From: Eurosta solidaginis
Lineage: Eukaryota; Arthropoda; Insecta; Diptera; Tephritidae
DNA: 64,000 nucleotides
NCBI RefSeq assembly: GCF_040869045.1
Contig: NW_027137011.1
Coordinates: 124,001 to 188,000 of the forward strand
Direction of reading: 5' to 3'
Shown: in pieces, positions 37,601 to 51,092 of the stretch
Layout: each line of letters begins with the position of its first letter
How positions within the stretch are numbered: the stretch's first letter is position 1
Position numbers and translations under genes: made by a program
The notes under the pieces: generated by a model
The model's database searches: none
Told to the model about the DNA's origin: nothing
The model's input: only the letters and a program-made list of their open reading frames with translations

Positions 37601-39979
37601 GAACGGAGACGTCGAGTAACCAAAACAAATGCGTTAAACAAATTCGTACACGTTATTTATCAATTTAACTCTAGAATTAAAGGATATACAACGAGAGACA
37701 ACGTTTGAAAACCTTTAAACAGTTTTAATAACTATCTCAAAAATTGTCGCTCTGATGCAAACAACTGATGAGTTATCTACTTAAATTTGTTGAACAAAAC
37801 GACTTACGTATTTTAAGCATGCTAACCTTTAGCCCGGTAAGCAAATTAAAAAAAAAACGCAATATGTAGGCTACACGAGAACGGAGACGTCGAGAAACCA
37901 AAACAAATACGTTAAACAAATTCGTACACGTTATTTTTCAATTTAACTCTAGAATTAAAGGATATACAACGAGAAACAACGTTTGACAACCTTTAAACAG
38001 TTTTAATAACTATCTCAAAAATTGTCGCTGATGCAAACAACTGATGAGTTATCTACTTAAATTTGTTGAACAAAACGACTTACGTATTTTAAGCATGCTA
38101 ACCTTTAGCCCGGTAAGCAAAATAAAAAAAAAAACGCAATATGTAGGCTACACGAGAACGGAGACGTCGAGTAACCAAAAGAAATGCGTTAAACAAATTC
38201 GTACACGTTATTTATCAATTTAACTCTAGAATTAAAGGATATACAACGAGAAACAACGTTTGACAACCTTTAAACAGTTTTAATAACTATCTCAAAAATT
38301 GTCGCTCTGATGCAAACAACTGCTGAGTTATCTACTCAAATTTGTTGAACAAAACGACTTACGTATTTTAAGCGTGCTAGCCTTTAGCCCGGTAAGCAAA
38401 AAAAAAAAAAAAAACGCAATATGTAGGCTACACGAGAACGGAGACGTCGAGTAACCAAAACAAATGCGTTAAACAAATTCGTACACGTTATTTATAAATT
38501 TAACTCTAGAATTAAAGGATATACAACGAGAAACAACGTTTGACAACCTTTAAACAGTTTTAATAACTATCTCAAAAATTTTCGCTCTGATGCAAACAAC
38601 TGATGAGTTATCTACTCAAATTTGTTGAACAAAACGACTTACGTATTTTAAACATGCTAACCTTTATCCCGGTAAGCAAATTAAAAAAAAAACGCAATAT
38701 GTAGGCTACACGAGAACGCAGACGTCGAGTAACCAAAACAAATGCGTTAAACAAATTCGTACACGTTATTTATCCATTTAACTCTAGAATTAAAGGATAT
38801 ACAACGAGAAACAACGTTTGACAACATTTAAACAGTTTTAATAACTATCTCAAAAAATTTCGCTCTGATGCAAACAACTGATGAGTTATCTACTCAAATT
38901 TGTTGAACAAAACGACTTACGTATTTTAAACATGCTAACCTTTAGCCCGGTAAGCAAATTAAAAAAAAAAAACGCAATATGTAGGCTACACGAGAACGGA
39001 GACGTCGAGTAACCAAAACAAATGCGTTAAACAAATTCGTACACGTTATTTATCAATTTAACTCTAGAATTAAAGGATATACAACGAGAAACAACGTTTG
39101 ACAACCTTTAAACAGTTTTAATAACTGTCTCAAAAATTGTCGCTCTGATGCAAACAACTGATGAGTTATCTACTCAAATTTGATGAACAAAACGACTTAC
39201 GTATTTTAAATACGCTAACCTTTAGCCCGGTAAGCAAATTAAAAAAAAAACGCAATATGTAGGCTACACGAGAACGGAGACGTCGAGTAACCAAAACAAA
39301 TGCGTTAAACAAATTCGTACACGTTATTTATCAATTTAACTCTAGAATTAAAGGATATACAACGAGAAATAACGTTTGACAACCTTTAAACAGTTTTAAT
39401 AACTATCTGAAAAATTGTCGCTCTGATGCAAACAACTGATGAGTTGTCTACTTAAATTTGTTGAACAAAACGATTACGTATTTTAAACATGCTAACCTTT
39501 AGCCCGGTAAGCAAATTAAAAAAAAAACGCAATATGTAGGCTACACGAGAACGGAGACGTCGAGTAACCAAAACAAATGCGTTAAACAAATTCGTACACG
39601 TTATTTATCAATTTAACTCTAGAATTAAAGGATATACAACGAGAAACAACGTTTGACAACCTTTAAACAGTTTTAATAACTATCTCAAAAATTGTCGCTC
39701 TGATGCAAACAACTGATGAGTTATCTACTCAAATTTGTTGAACAAAACGACTTACGTATTTTAAGCATGCTAACCTTTAGCCCGGTAAGCAAATTAAAAA
39801 AAAAACGCAATATGTAGGCTACACGAGAACGGAGACGTCGAGTAACCAAAACAAATGCGTTAAACAAATTCGTACACGTTATTTCTCAATTTAACTCTAG
39901 AATTAAAGGATATACAACGAAAAACAACGTTTGACAACCTTTAAACAGTTTGAATAACTATCTCAAAAATTGTCGCTCT
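34698..39979 (+). repeat. R module, full copy R2 (19 monomers)
   Basis: At 5,282 bp this is nearly the same length as R1 (5,277 bp) and shares almost all its rare variants. Private differences are few, for example CAGTTTGAATAAC near 39950, an extra A in GAAACAAACG near 35474 and AAAATAAATG near 35956. The low divergence points to recent duplication. Confidence 0.87.
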
Positions 39980-42900
39980 GATGCAAACAACTGATGAGTT
40001 ATCTACTTAAATTTGTTGAACAAAACGACTTACGTATTTTAAGCATGCTAATCTTTAGCCCGGTAAGCAAATTAAAAAAAAAAAAACACAATATGTAGGC
40101 TACACGAGAACAGAGACGTCGAGTAACCAAAACAAATGCGTTAAACAAATTCGTACACGTTATTTATCAATTTAACTCTAGAATTAAAGGATATACAACG
40201 AGAAACAACGTTTGATAACCTTTAAACAGTTTTAATAACTATCTCAAAAATTGTCGCTCTGATGCAAACAACTGATGAGTTATCTACTTAAATTTGTTGA
40301 ACAAAACGACTTACGTATTTTAAGCATGCTAACCTTTAGCCCGGTAAGCAAATTAAAAAAAAAACGCAATATGTAGGCTACACGAGAACGGAGACGTCGA
40401 GTAACCAAAACAAATACGTTAAACAAATTCGTACACGTTATTTATCAATTTAACTCTAGAATTAAAGGATATACAACGAGAAACAACGTTTGACAACCTT
40501 TAAACAGTTTTAATAACTATCTCAAAAATTGTCGCTCTGATGCAAACAACTGATGAGTTATCTACTTAAATTTGTTGAACAAAACGACTTACGTATTTTA
40601 AGCATGCTAGCCTTTAGCCCGGTAAGCAAATTAAAAAAAAAACGCAATATGTAGGCTACACGAGAACGGAGACGTCGAGTAACCAAAACAAATGCGTTAA
40701 ACAAATTCGTACACGTTATTTATCAATTTAACTCTAGAATTAAAGGATATACAACGAGAAACAACATTTGACAACCTTTAAACAGTTTTAATAACTATCT
40801 CAAAAATTGTCGCTCTGATGCAAACAACTGCTGAGTTATCTACTCAAATTTGTTGAACAAAACGACTTACGTATTTTAAGCATGCTAACCTTTAGCCCGG
40901 TAAGCAAATTAAAAAAAAAACGCAATATGTAGGCTACACGAGAACGGAGACGTCGAGTAACCAAAACAAATGCGTTAAACAAATTCGTACACGTTATCTA
41001 TCAATTTAACTCTAGAATTAAAGGATATACAACGAGAAACAACGTTTGACAACCTTTAAACAGTTTTAATAACTATCTCAAAGATTTTCGCTCTGATGCA
41101 AACAACTGAAGAGTTATCTACTCAAATTTGTTGAACAAAACGACTTACGTATTTTAAACATGCTAACCTTTAGCCCGGTAAGCAAATTAAAAAAAAAATG
41201 TAATATGTAGGCTACACGAGAACGGAGACGTCGAGTAACCAAAACAAATGCGTTAAACAAATTCGTACACGTTATTTATCAATTTAACTCTAGAATTAAA
41301 GGATATACAACGAGAAACAACGTTTTACAACCTTTAAACAGTTTTAATAACTATCTCAAAGATTTTCGCTCTGATGCAAACAACTGAAGAGTTATTTACT
41401 CAAATTTGTTGAACAAAACGACTTACGTATTTTAAACATGCTAACCTTTAGCCCGGTAAGCAAATTAAAAAAAAAATGTAATATGTAGGCTACACGAGAA
41501 CGGAGACGTCGAGTAACCAAAAAAAATGCGTTAAACAAATTCGTACACGTTATTTATCAATTTAACTCTAGAATTAAAGGATATACAACGAGAAACAACG
41601 TTTGACAACCTTTAAACAGTTTTAATAACTATCTCAAAAATTGTCGCTCTGATGCAAACAACTGATGAGTTATCTACTCAAATTTGATGAACAAAACGAC
41701 TTACGTATTTTAAACATGCTAACCTTTAGCCCGGTAAGTAAATTAAAAAAAAAATGTAATATGTAGGCTACACGAGAACGGAGACGTCGAGTAACCAAAA
41801 CAAATGCGTTAAACAAATTCGTACACGTTATTTATCAATTTAACTCTAGAATTAAAGGATATACAACGAGAAACAACGTTTGACAACCTTTAAACAGTTT
41901 TAATAACTATCTCAAAAATTGTCGCTCTGATGCAAACAACTGATGAGTTATCTACTCAAATTTGATGAACAAAACGACTTACGTATTTTAAACATGCTAA
42001 CCTTTAGCCCGGTAAGCAAATTAAAAAAAAAACGCAATATGTAGGCTACACGAGAACGGAGACGTCGAGTAACCAAAACAAATGCGTTAAACAAATTCGT
42101 ACACGTTATTTATCAATTTAACTCTAGAATTAAAGGATATACAACGAGAAACAACGTTTGATAACCTTTAAACAGTTTTAATAACTATCTCAAAAATTGT
42201 CGCTCTGATGCAAACAACTGATGAGTTATCTACTTAAATCTGTTGAACAAAACGACTTACGTATTTTAAGCATGCTAACCTTTAGCCCGGTAAGCAAATT
42301 AAAAAAAAAATGTAATATGTAGGCTACACGAGAACTGAGACGTCGAGTAACCAAAACAAATGCGTTAAACAAATTCGTACACGTTATTTATCAATTTAAC
42401 TCTAGAATTAAAGGATATACAACGAGAAAAAACGTTTGACAACCTTTAAACAGTTTTAATAACTATCTCAAAAATTGTCGCTCTGATGCAAACAACTGAT
42501 GAGTTATCTACTCAAATTTGATGAACAAAACGACTTACGTATTTTAAACATGCTAACCTTTAGCCCGGTAAGCAAATTAAAAAAAAAATGTAATATGTAG
42601 GCTACACGAGAACGGAGACGTCGAGTAGCCAAAACAAATGCGTTAAACAAATTCGTACACGTTATTTATCAATTTAACTCTAGAATTAAAGGATATACAA
42701 CGAGAAACAACGTTTGACAACCTTTAAACAGTTTTAATAACTATCTCAAAAATTGTCGCTCTGATGCAAACAACTGATGAGTTATCTACTCAAATTTGAT
42801 GAACAAAACGACTTACGTATTTTAAACATGCTAACCTTTAGCCCGGTAAGCAAATTAAAAAAAAACGCTACACGAGAACGGAGACGTCGAGTAACCAAAA

Positions 42901-43028
42901 CAAATGCGTTAAACAAATTCGTACACGTTATTTATCAATTTAACTCTAGAATTAAAGGATATACAACGAGAAACAACGTTTGACAACCTTTAAACAGTTT
43001 TAATAACTATCTCAAAAATTGTCGCTCT
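39980..43028 (+). repeat. X module, copy 3 (11 monomers, 3,049 bp)
   Basis: This matches 25809-28865 at an offset of about 14,172 bp. It is 8 bp shorter, explained by the unique 11-bp deletion near 42868 and by A-tract differences. Private changes include ACGTTTTACAACC near 41325, TTATTTACTC near 41393 and GTAAGTAAATT near 41737. The rare CAAATTTTTTGAAC of copies 1 and 2 is absent, so copy 3 split off before copies 1 and 2 separated or was corrected. Confidence 0.85.
42764..43028 (+). repeat. Monomer with a unique 11-bp deletion
   Basis: The usual AAACGCAATATGTAGGCTAC reads AAACGCTAC here (near 42868), a loss of 11 bp between two GC dinucleotides. The deletion removes an in-frame TAG and lets a chance 68-codon frame (42777-42983) read through the monomer. 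Nothing suggests that this frame is a gene. Confidence 0.85.
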
Positions 43029-46000
43029 GATGCAAACAACTGATGAGTTATCTACTTAAATTTGTTGAACAAAACGACTTACGTATTTTAAGCATGCTAA
43101 CCTTTAGCCCGGTAAGCAAATTAAAAAAAAAAACACAATATGTAGGCTACACGAGAACAGAGACGTCGAGTAACCAAAACAAATGCGTTAAACAAATTCG
43201 TACACGTTATTTATCAATTTAACTCTAGAATTAAAGGATATACAACGAGAAACAACGTTTGATAACCTTTAAACAGTTTTAATAACTATCTCAAAAATTG
43301 TCGCTCTGATGCAAACAACTGATGAGTTATCTACTTAAATTTGTTGAACAAAACGACTTACGTATTTTAAGCATGCTAACCTTTAGCCCGGTAAGCAAAT
43401 TAAAAAAAACGCAATATGTAGGCTACACGAGAACGGAGACGTCGAGTAATCAAAACAAATGCGTTAAACAAATTCGTACACGTTATTTATCAATTTAACT
43501 CTAGAATTAAAGGATATACAACGAGAAACAACGTTTGACAACCTTTAAACAGTTTTAATAACTATCTCAAAAATTGTCGCTCTGATGCAAACAACTGATG
43601 AGTTATCTACTTAAGTTTGTTGAACAAAACGACTTACGTATTTTAAACATGCTAACCTTTAGCCCGCTAAGCAAATTAAAAAAAAAAAGGCAATATGTAG
43701 GCTACACGAGAACGGGGACGTCGAGTAACCAAAACAAATGCGTTAAACAAATTCGTACACGTTATTTATCAATTTAACTCTAGAATTAAAGGATATACAA
43801 CGAGAAACAACGTTTGACAACCTTTAAACAGTTTTAATAACTGTCTCAAAAATTGTCGCTCTGATGCAAACAACTGATGAGTTATCTACTCAAATTTGAT
43901 GAACAAAACGACTTACGTATTTTAAACATGCTAACCTTTAGCCCGGTAAGCAAATTAAAAAAAAAACGCAATATGTAGGCTACACGAGAACGGAGACGTC
44001 GAGTAACCAAAACAAATGCGTTAAACAAATTCGTACACGTTATTTATCAATTTAACTCTAGAATTAAAGGATATACAACGAGAAACAACGTTTGACAACC
44101 TTTAAACAGTTTTAATAACTATCTCAAAAATTGTCGCTCTGATGCAAACAACTGATGAGTTATCTACTTAAGTTTGTTGAACAAAACGACTTACGTATTT
44201 TAAACATGCTAACCTTTAGCCCGCTAAGCAAATTAAAAAAAAAAGGCAATATGTAGGCTACACGAGAACGGGGACGTCGAGTAACCAAAACAAATGCGTT
44301 AAACAAATTCGTACACGTTATTTATCAATTTAACTCTAGAATTAAAGGATATACAACGAGAAACAACGTTTGACAACCTTTAAACAGTTTTAATAACCAT
44401 CTCAAAAATTGCCGCTCTGATGCAAACTGATGAGTTATCTACTTAAATTTGTTGAACAAAACGACTTACGTATTTTAAGCATGCTAACCTTTAGCCCGGT
44501 AAGCAAATTAAAAAAAAAAAACGCAATATGTAGGCTACACGAGAACGGAGACGTCGAGTAACCAAAACAAATGCGTTAAACAAATTCGTACACGTTATTT
44601 ATCAATTTAACTCTAGAATTAAAGGATATACAACGAGAAACAACGTTTGACAACCTTTAAACAGTTTTAATAACTATCTCAAAAATTGTCGCTCTGATGC
44701 AAACAACTGATGAGTTATCTACTTAAATTTGTTGAACAAAACGACTTACGTATTTTAAACATGCTAACCTTTAGCCCGGTAAGCAAATTAAAAAAAAACG
44801 CAATATGTAGGCTACACGAGAACTGAGACGTCGAGTAACCAAAACAAATGCGTTAAACAAATTCGTACAGGTTATTTATCAATTTAACTATAGAATTAAA
44901 GGATATACAACGCGAAACAACGTTTGACAACCTTTAAACAGTTTTAATAACTATCTCAAAAATTTTCGCTCTGATGCAAACAACTGATGAGTTATCTACT
45001 CAAATTTGTTGAACAAAACGACTTACGTATTTTAAACATGCTAACCTTAAGCCCGGTAAGCAAATTAAAAAAAAAAACGCAATATGTAGGCTACACGAGA
45101 ACGAAGACGTCGAGTAACCAAAACAAATGCGTTAAACAAATTCGTACACGTTATTTATCAATTTAACTCTAGAATTAAAGGATATACAACGAGAAACAAC
45201 GTTTGACAACCTTTAAACAGTTTTAATAACTATCTCAAAAATTGTCGCTCTGATGCAAACAACTGATGAGTTATCTACGTAAATTTGTTGAACAAAACGA
45301 CTTACGTATTTTAAACATGCTAACCTTTAGCCCGGTAAGCAAATTAAAAAAAAAACGCAATATGTAGGCTACACGAGAACGGAGACGTCGAGTAACCAAA
45401 ACAAATGGGTTAAACAAATTCGTACACGTTATTTATCAATTTAACTCTAGAATTAAATGATATACAACGAGAAACAACGTTTGACAACCTTTAAACAGTT
45501 TTAATAACTATCTCAAAAATTGTCGCTCTGATGCAAACAACTGATGAGTTATCTACGTAAATTTGTTGAACAAAACGACTTACGTATTTTAAACATGCTA
45601 ACCTTTAGCCCGGTAAGCAAATTAAAAAAAAACGCAATATGTAGGCTACACGAGAACGGAGACGTCGAGTAACCAAAACAAATGCGTTAAACAAATTCGT
45701 ACACGTTATTTATCAATTTAACTCTAGAATTAAAGGATATACAACGAGAAACAACGTTTGACAACCTTTAAACAGTTTTAATAACTATCTCAAAAATTGT
45801 CGCTCTGATACAAACAACTGCTGAGTTATCTACTCAAATTTGTTGAACAAAACGACTTACGTATTTTAAACATGCTAACCTTTAGCCCGGTAAGCAAATT
45901 AAAAAAAAAACGCAATATGTAGGCTACACGAGAACGGAGACGTCGAGTAACCAAAACAAATGGGTTAAACAAATTCGTACACGTTATTTATCAATTTAAC

Positions 46001-48589
46001 TCTAGAATTAAATGATATACAACGAGAAACAACGTTTGACAACCTTTAAACAGTTTTAATAACTATCTCAAAAATTGTCGCTCTGATGCAAACAACTGAT
46101 GAGTTATCTACTTAAATTTGTTGAACAAAACGACTTACGTATTTTAAACATGCTAACCTTTAGCCCGGTAAGCAAAAAAAAAAAAAAACGCAATATGTAG
46201 GCTACACGAGAACGGAGACGTCGAGTAACCAAAACAAATGCGTTAAACAAATTCGTTCACGTTATTTATCAATTTAACTCTAGAATTAAAGGATATACAA
46301 CGAGAAACAACGTTTGACAACTTTTAAACAGTTTTAATAACTATCTCAAAAATTGTCGCTCTGATGCAAACAATTGATGAGTTATCTACTCAAATTTGTT
46401 GAACAAAACGACTTACGTATTTTAAGCATGCTCACCTTTAGCCCGGTAAGCAAATTAAAAAAAAAACGCAATATGTAGGCTACACGAGAACGGAGACGTC
46501 GAGTAACCAAAACAAATGCGTTAAACAAATTCGTACACGTTATTTATCAATTTAACTCTAGAATTAAAGGATATACAACGAGAGACAACGTTTGAAAACC
46601 TTTAAACAGTTTTAATAACTATCTCAAAAATTGTCGCTCTGATGCAAACAACTGATGAGTTATCTACTTAAATTTGTTGAACAAAACGACTTACGTATTT
46701 TAAGCATGCTAACCTTTAGCCCGGTAAGCAAATTAAAAAAAAAAACGCAATATGTAGGCTACACGAGAACGGAGACGTCGAGTAACCAAAACAAATACGT
46801 TAAACAAATTCGTACACGTTATTTTTCAATTTAACTCTAGAATTAAAGGATATACAACGAGAAACAACGTTTGACAACCTTTAAACAGTTTTAATAACTA
46901 TCTCAAAAATTGTCGCTGATGCAAACAACTGATGAGTTATCTACTTAAATTTGTTGAACAAAACGACTTACGTATTTTAAGCATGCTAACCTTTAGCCCG
47001 GTAAGCAAAATAAAAAAAAAAACGCAATATGTAGGCTACACGAGAACGGAGACGTCGAGTAACCAAAAGAAATGCGTTAAACAAATTCGTACACGTTATT
47101 TATCAATTTAACTCTAGAATTAAAGGATATACAACGAGAAACAACGTTTGACAACCTTTAAACAGTTTTAATAACTATCTCAAAAATTGTCGCTCTGATG
47201 CAAACAACTGCTGAGTTATCTACTCAAATTTGTTGAACAAAACGACTTACGTATTTTAAGCGTGCTAGCCTTTAGCCCGGTAAGCAAAATAAAAAAAAAA
47301 AACGCAATATGTAGGCTACACGAGAACGGAGACGTCGAGTAACCAAAACAAATGCGTTAAACAATTTCGTACACGTTATTTATAAATTTAACTCTAGAAT
47401 TAAAGGATATACAACGAGAAACAACGTTTGACAACCTTTAAACAGTTTTAATAACTATCTCAAAAATTTTCGCTCTGATGCAAACAACTGATGAGTTATC
47501 TACTCAAATTTGTTGAACAAAACGACTTACGTATTTTAAACATGCTAACCTTTATCCCGGTAAGCAAATTAAAAAAAAAAACGCAATATGTAGGCTACAC
47601 GAGAACGCAGACGTCGAGTAACCAAAACAAATGCGTTAAACAAATTCGTACACGTTATTTATCCATTTAACTCTAGAATTAAAGGATATACAACGAGAAA
47701 CAACGTTTGACAACCTTTAAACAGTTTTAATAACTATCTCAAAAATTTTCGCTCTGATGCAAACAACTGATGAGTTATCTACTCAAATTTGTTGAACAAA
47801 ACGACTTACGTATTTTAAACATGCTAACCTTTAGCCCGGTAAGCAAATTAAAAAAAAAACGCAATATGTAGGCTACACGAGAACGGAGACGTCGAGTAAC
47901 CAAAACAAATGCGTTAAACAAATTCGTACACGTTATTTATCAATTTAACTCTAGAATTAAAGGATATACAACGAGAAACAACGTTTGACAACCTTTAAAC
48001 AGTTTTAATAACTGTCTCAAAAATTGTCGCTCTGATGCAAACAACTGATGAGTTATCTACTCAAATTTGATGAACAAAACGACTTACGTATTTTAAACAT
48101 GCTAACCTTTAGCCCGGTAAGCAAATTAAAAAAAAAACGCAATATGTAGGCTACACGAGAACGGAGACGTCGAGTAACCAAAACAAATGCGTTAAACAAA
48201 TTCGTACACGTTATGTATCAATTTAACTCTAGAATTAAAGGATATACAACGAGAAATAACGTTTGACAACCTTTAAACAGTTTTAATAACTATCTGAAAA
48301 ATTGTCGCTCTGATGCAAACAACTGATGAGTTGTCTACTTAAATTTGTTGAACAAAACGATTACGTATTTTAAACATGCTAACCTTTAGCCCGGTAAGCA
48401 AATTAAAAAAAAAAACGCAATATGTAGGCTACACGAGAACGGAGACGTCGAGTAACCAAAACAAATGCGTTAAACAAATTCGTACACGTTATTTATCAAT
48501 TTAACTCTAGAATTAAAGGATATACAACGAGAAACAACGTTTGACAACCTTTAAACAGTTTTAATAACTATCTCAAAAATTGTCGCTCT
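43029..48589 (+). repeat. R module, full copy R3 (20 monomers)
   Basis: This is the third full R copy, at an offset of about 8,887 bp from R2. It carries an internal two-monomer duplication, with CCCGCTAAG/GAACGGGG monomers at both about 43670 and 44222. It lacks AAATACGCTAACC and GTCGAGAAACC, which R1 and R2 share, and has GCAAAATAAAA at 47285 where R1 and R2 have an uninterrupted A run. It ends after the AACGATTACG monomer (48360). Confidence 0.85.
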
Positions 48590-51092
48590 GATGCAAACAA
48601 CTGATGAGTTATCTACTTAAATTTGTTGAACAAAACGACTTACGTATTTTAAGCATGCTAACCTTTAGCCCGGTAAGCAAATTTAAAAAAAACGCAATAT
48701 GTAGGCTACACGAGAACAGAGACGTCGAGTAACCAAAACAAATGCGTTAAACAAATTCGTACACGTTATTTATCAATTTAACTCTAGAATTAAAGGATAT
48801 ACAACGAGAAACAACGTTTGACAACCTTTAAACAGTTTTAATAACTATCTCAAAAATTGTCGCTCTGATGCAAACAACTGATGAGTTATCTACTTAAATT
48901 TGTTGAACAAAACGACTTACGTATTTTAAGCATGCTAACCTTTAGCCCGGTAAGTAAATTAAAAAAAAACGCAATATGTAGGCTACACGATAACGGAGAC
49001 GTCGAGTAACCAAAACAAATGCGTTAAACAAATTCGTACACGTTATTTATCAATTTAACTCTAGAATTAAAGGATATACAACGAGAAACAACGTTTGACA
49101 ACCTTTAAACAGTTTTAATAACTATCTCAAAAATTGTCGCTCTGATGCAAACAACTGATGAGTTATCTACTTAAGTTTGTTGAACAAAACGACTTACGTA
49201 TTTTAAGCATGCTAACCTTTGGCCCGGTAAGCAAATTAAAAAAAAAAAACGCAATATGTAGGCTACACGAGAACGGAGACGTCGAGTAACCAAAACAAAT
49301 GCGTTAAACAAATTCGTACATGTTATTTATCAATTTAACTCTAGAATTAAAGGATATACAACGAGAAACAACGTTTGACAACCTTTAAACAGTTTTAATA
49401 ACTATCTCAAAAATTTTCGCTCTGATGCAAACAACTGATGAGTTATCTACTCAAATTTGTTGAACAAAACGACTTACGTATTTTAAACCTGCTAACCTTT
49501 AGCCCGGTAAGCAAATTAAAAAAAAAAACGCAATATGTAGGCTACACGAGAACGAAGACGTCGAGTAACCAAAACAAATGCGTTAAACAAATTCGTACAC
49601 GTTATTTATCAATTTAACTCTAGAATTAAAGGATATACAACGAGAAACAACGTTTGACAACCTTTAAACAGTTTTAATAACTATCTCAAAAATTGTCGCT
49701 CTGATGCAAACAACTGATGAGTTATCTACGTAAATTTGTTGAACAAAACGACTTACGCATTTTAAACATGCTAACCTTTAGCCCGGTAAGCAAATTAAAA
49801 AAAAACGCAATATGTAGGCTACACGAGAACGGAGACGTCGAGTAACCAAAACAAATGCGTTAAACAAATTCGTACACGTTATTTATCAATTTAACTCTAG
49901 AATTAAAGGATATACAACGAGAAACAACGTTTGACAACCTTTAAACAGTTTTAATAACTATCTCAAAAATTGTCGCTCTGATGCAAACAACTGATGAGTT
50001 ATCTACTTAAATTTGTTGAACAAAACGACTTACGTATTTTAAACATGCTAACCTTTAGCCCGGTAAGCAAATTAAAAAAAAAAAGCAATATGTAGGCTAC
50101 ACGAGAACGGAGACGTCGAGTAACCAAAACAAATGCGTTAAACAAATTCGTACACGTTATTTATCAATTTAACTCTAGAATTAAAGGATATACAACGAGA
50201 AACAACGTTTGACAACTTTTAAACAGTTTTAATAACTATCTCAAAAATTGTCGCTCTGATGCAAACAATTGATGAGTTATCTACTCAAATTTGTTGAACA
50301 AAACGACTTACGTATTTTAAGCATGCTAACCTTTAGCCCGGTAAGCAAATTAAAAAAAAAACGCAATATGTAGGCTACACGAGAACGGAGACGTCGAGTA
50401 ACCAAAACAAATGCGTTAAACAAATTCGTACACGTTATTTATCAATTTAACTCTAGAATTAAACGATATACAACGAGAAACAACGTTTGACAACCTTTAA
50501 ACAGTTTTAATAACTATCTCAAAAATTGTCGCTCTGATGCAAACAACTGATGAGTTATCTACTTAAATTTGTTGAACAAAACGACTTACGTATTTTAAGC
50601 ATGCTAATCTTTAGCCCGGTAAGCAAATTAAAAAAAAAAACGCAATATGTAGGCTACACGAGAACGGAGACATCGAGTAACCAAAACAAATGCGTTAAAC
50701 AAATTCGTGCACGTTATTTATCAATTTAACTCTAGAATTAAAGGATATACAACGAGAAACAACGTTTGACAACCTTTAAACAGTTTTAATAACTATCTCA
50801 AAAATTGTCGCTCTGATGCAAACAACTGATGAGTTATCTACTTAAATTTGTTGAACAAAACGACTTACGTATTTTAAGCATGCTAACCTTTAGCCCGGTA
50901 AGCAAATTAAAAAAAAAACGCAATATGTAGGCTACACGAGAACGGAGACGTCGAGTAACCAAAACAAATGCGTTAAACAAATTCGTGCACGTTATTTATC
51001 AATTTAACTCTAGAATTAAAGGATATACAACAAGAAACAACGTTTGACAACCTTTAAACAGTTTTAATAACTATCTCAAAAATTGTCGCTCT
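48590..51092 (+). repeat. Transitional satellite block (9 monomers)
   Basis: This block separates the R/X zone from the right-hand family. Some monomers still carry R marks (GAACGAAG and CTACGTAAA near 49550-49730, CAATTGATGAG near 50267), while others carry CGTGCACG (50708 and 50986) or the first GACATCG (50670). It has many singletons, such as GCAAATTTAAAA near 48679, CACGATAACG near 48987, TTTGGCCCGG near 49217 and AAACCTGC near 49486. I did not find a second copy of the whole block. Confidence 0.7.

Noticed and set aside
42777..42983. 68-codon open frame in the satellite
   Set aside because: It exists only because of a unique 11-bp deletion that removes a TAG; the same monomer frame is closed elsewhere, and its codons are satellite sequence without domain-like features.
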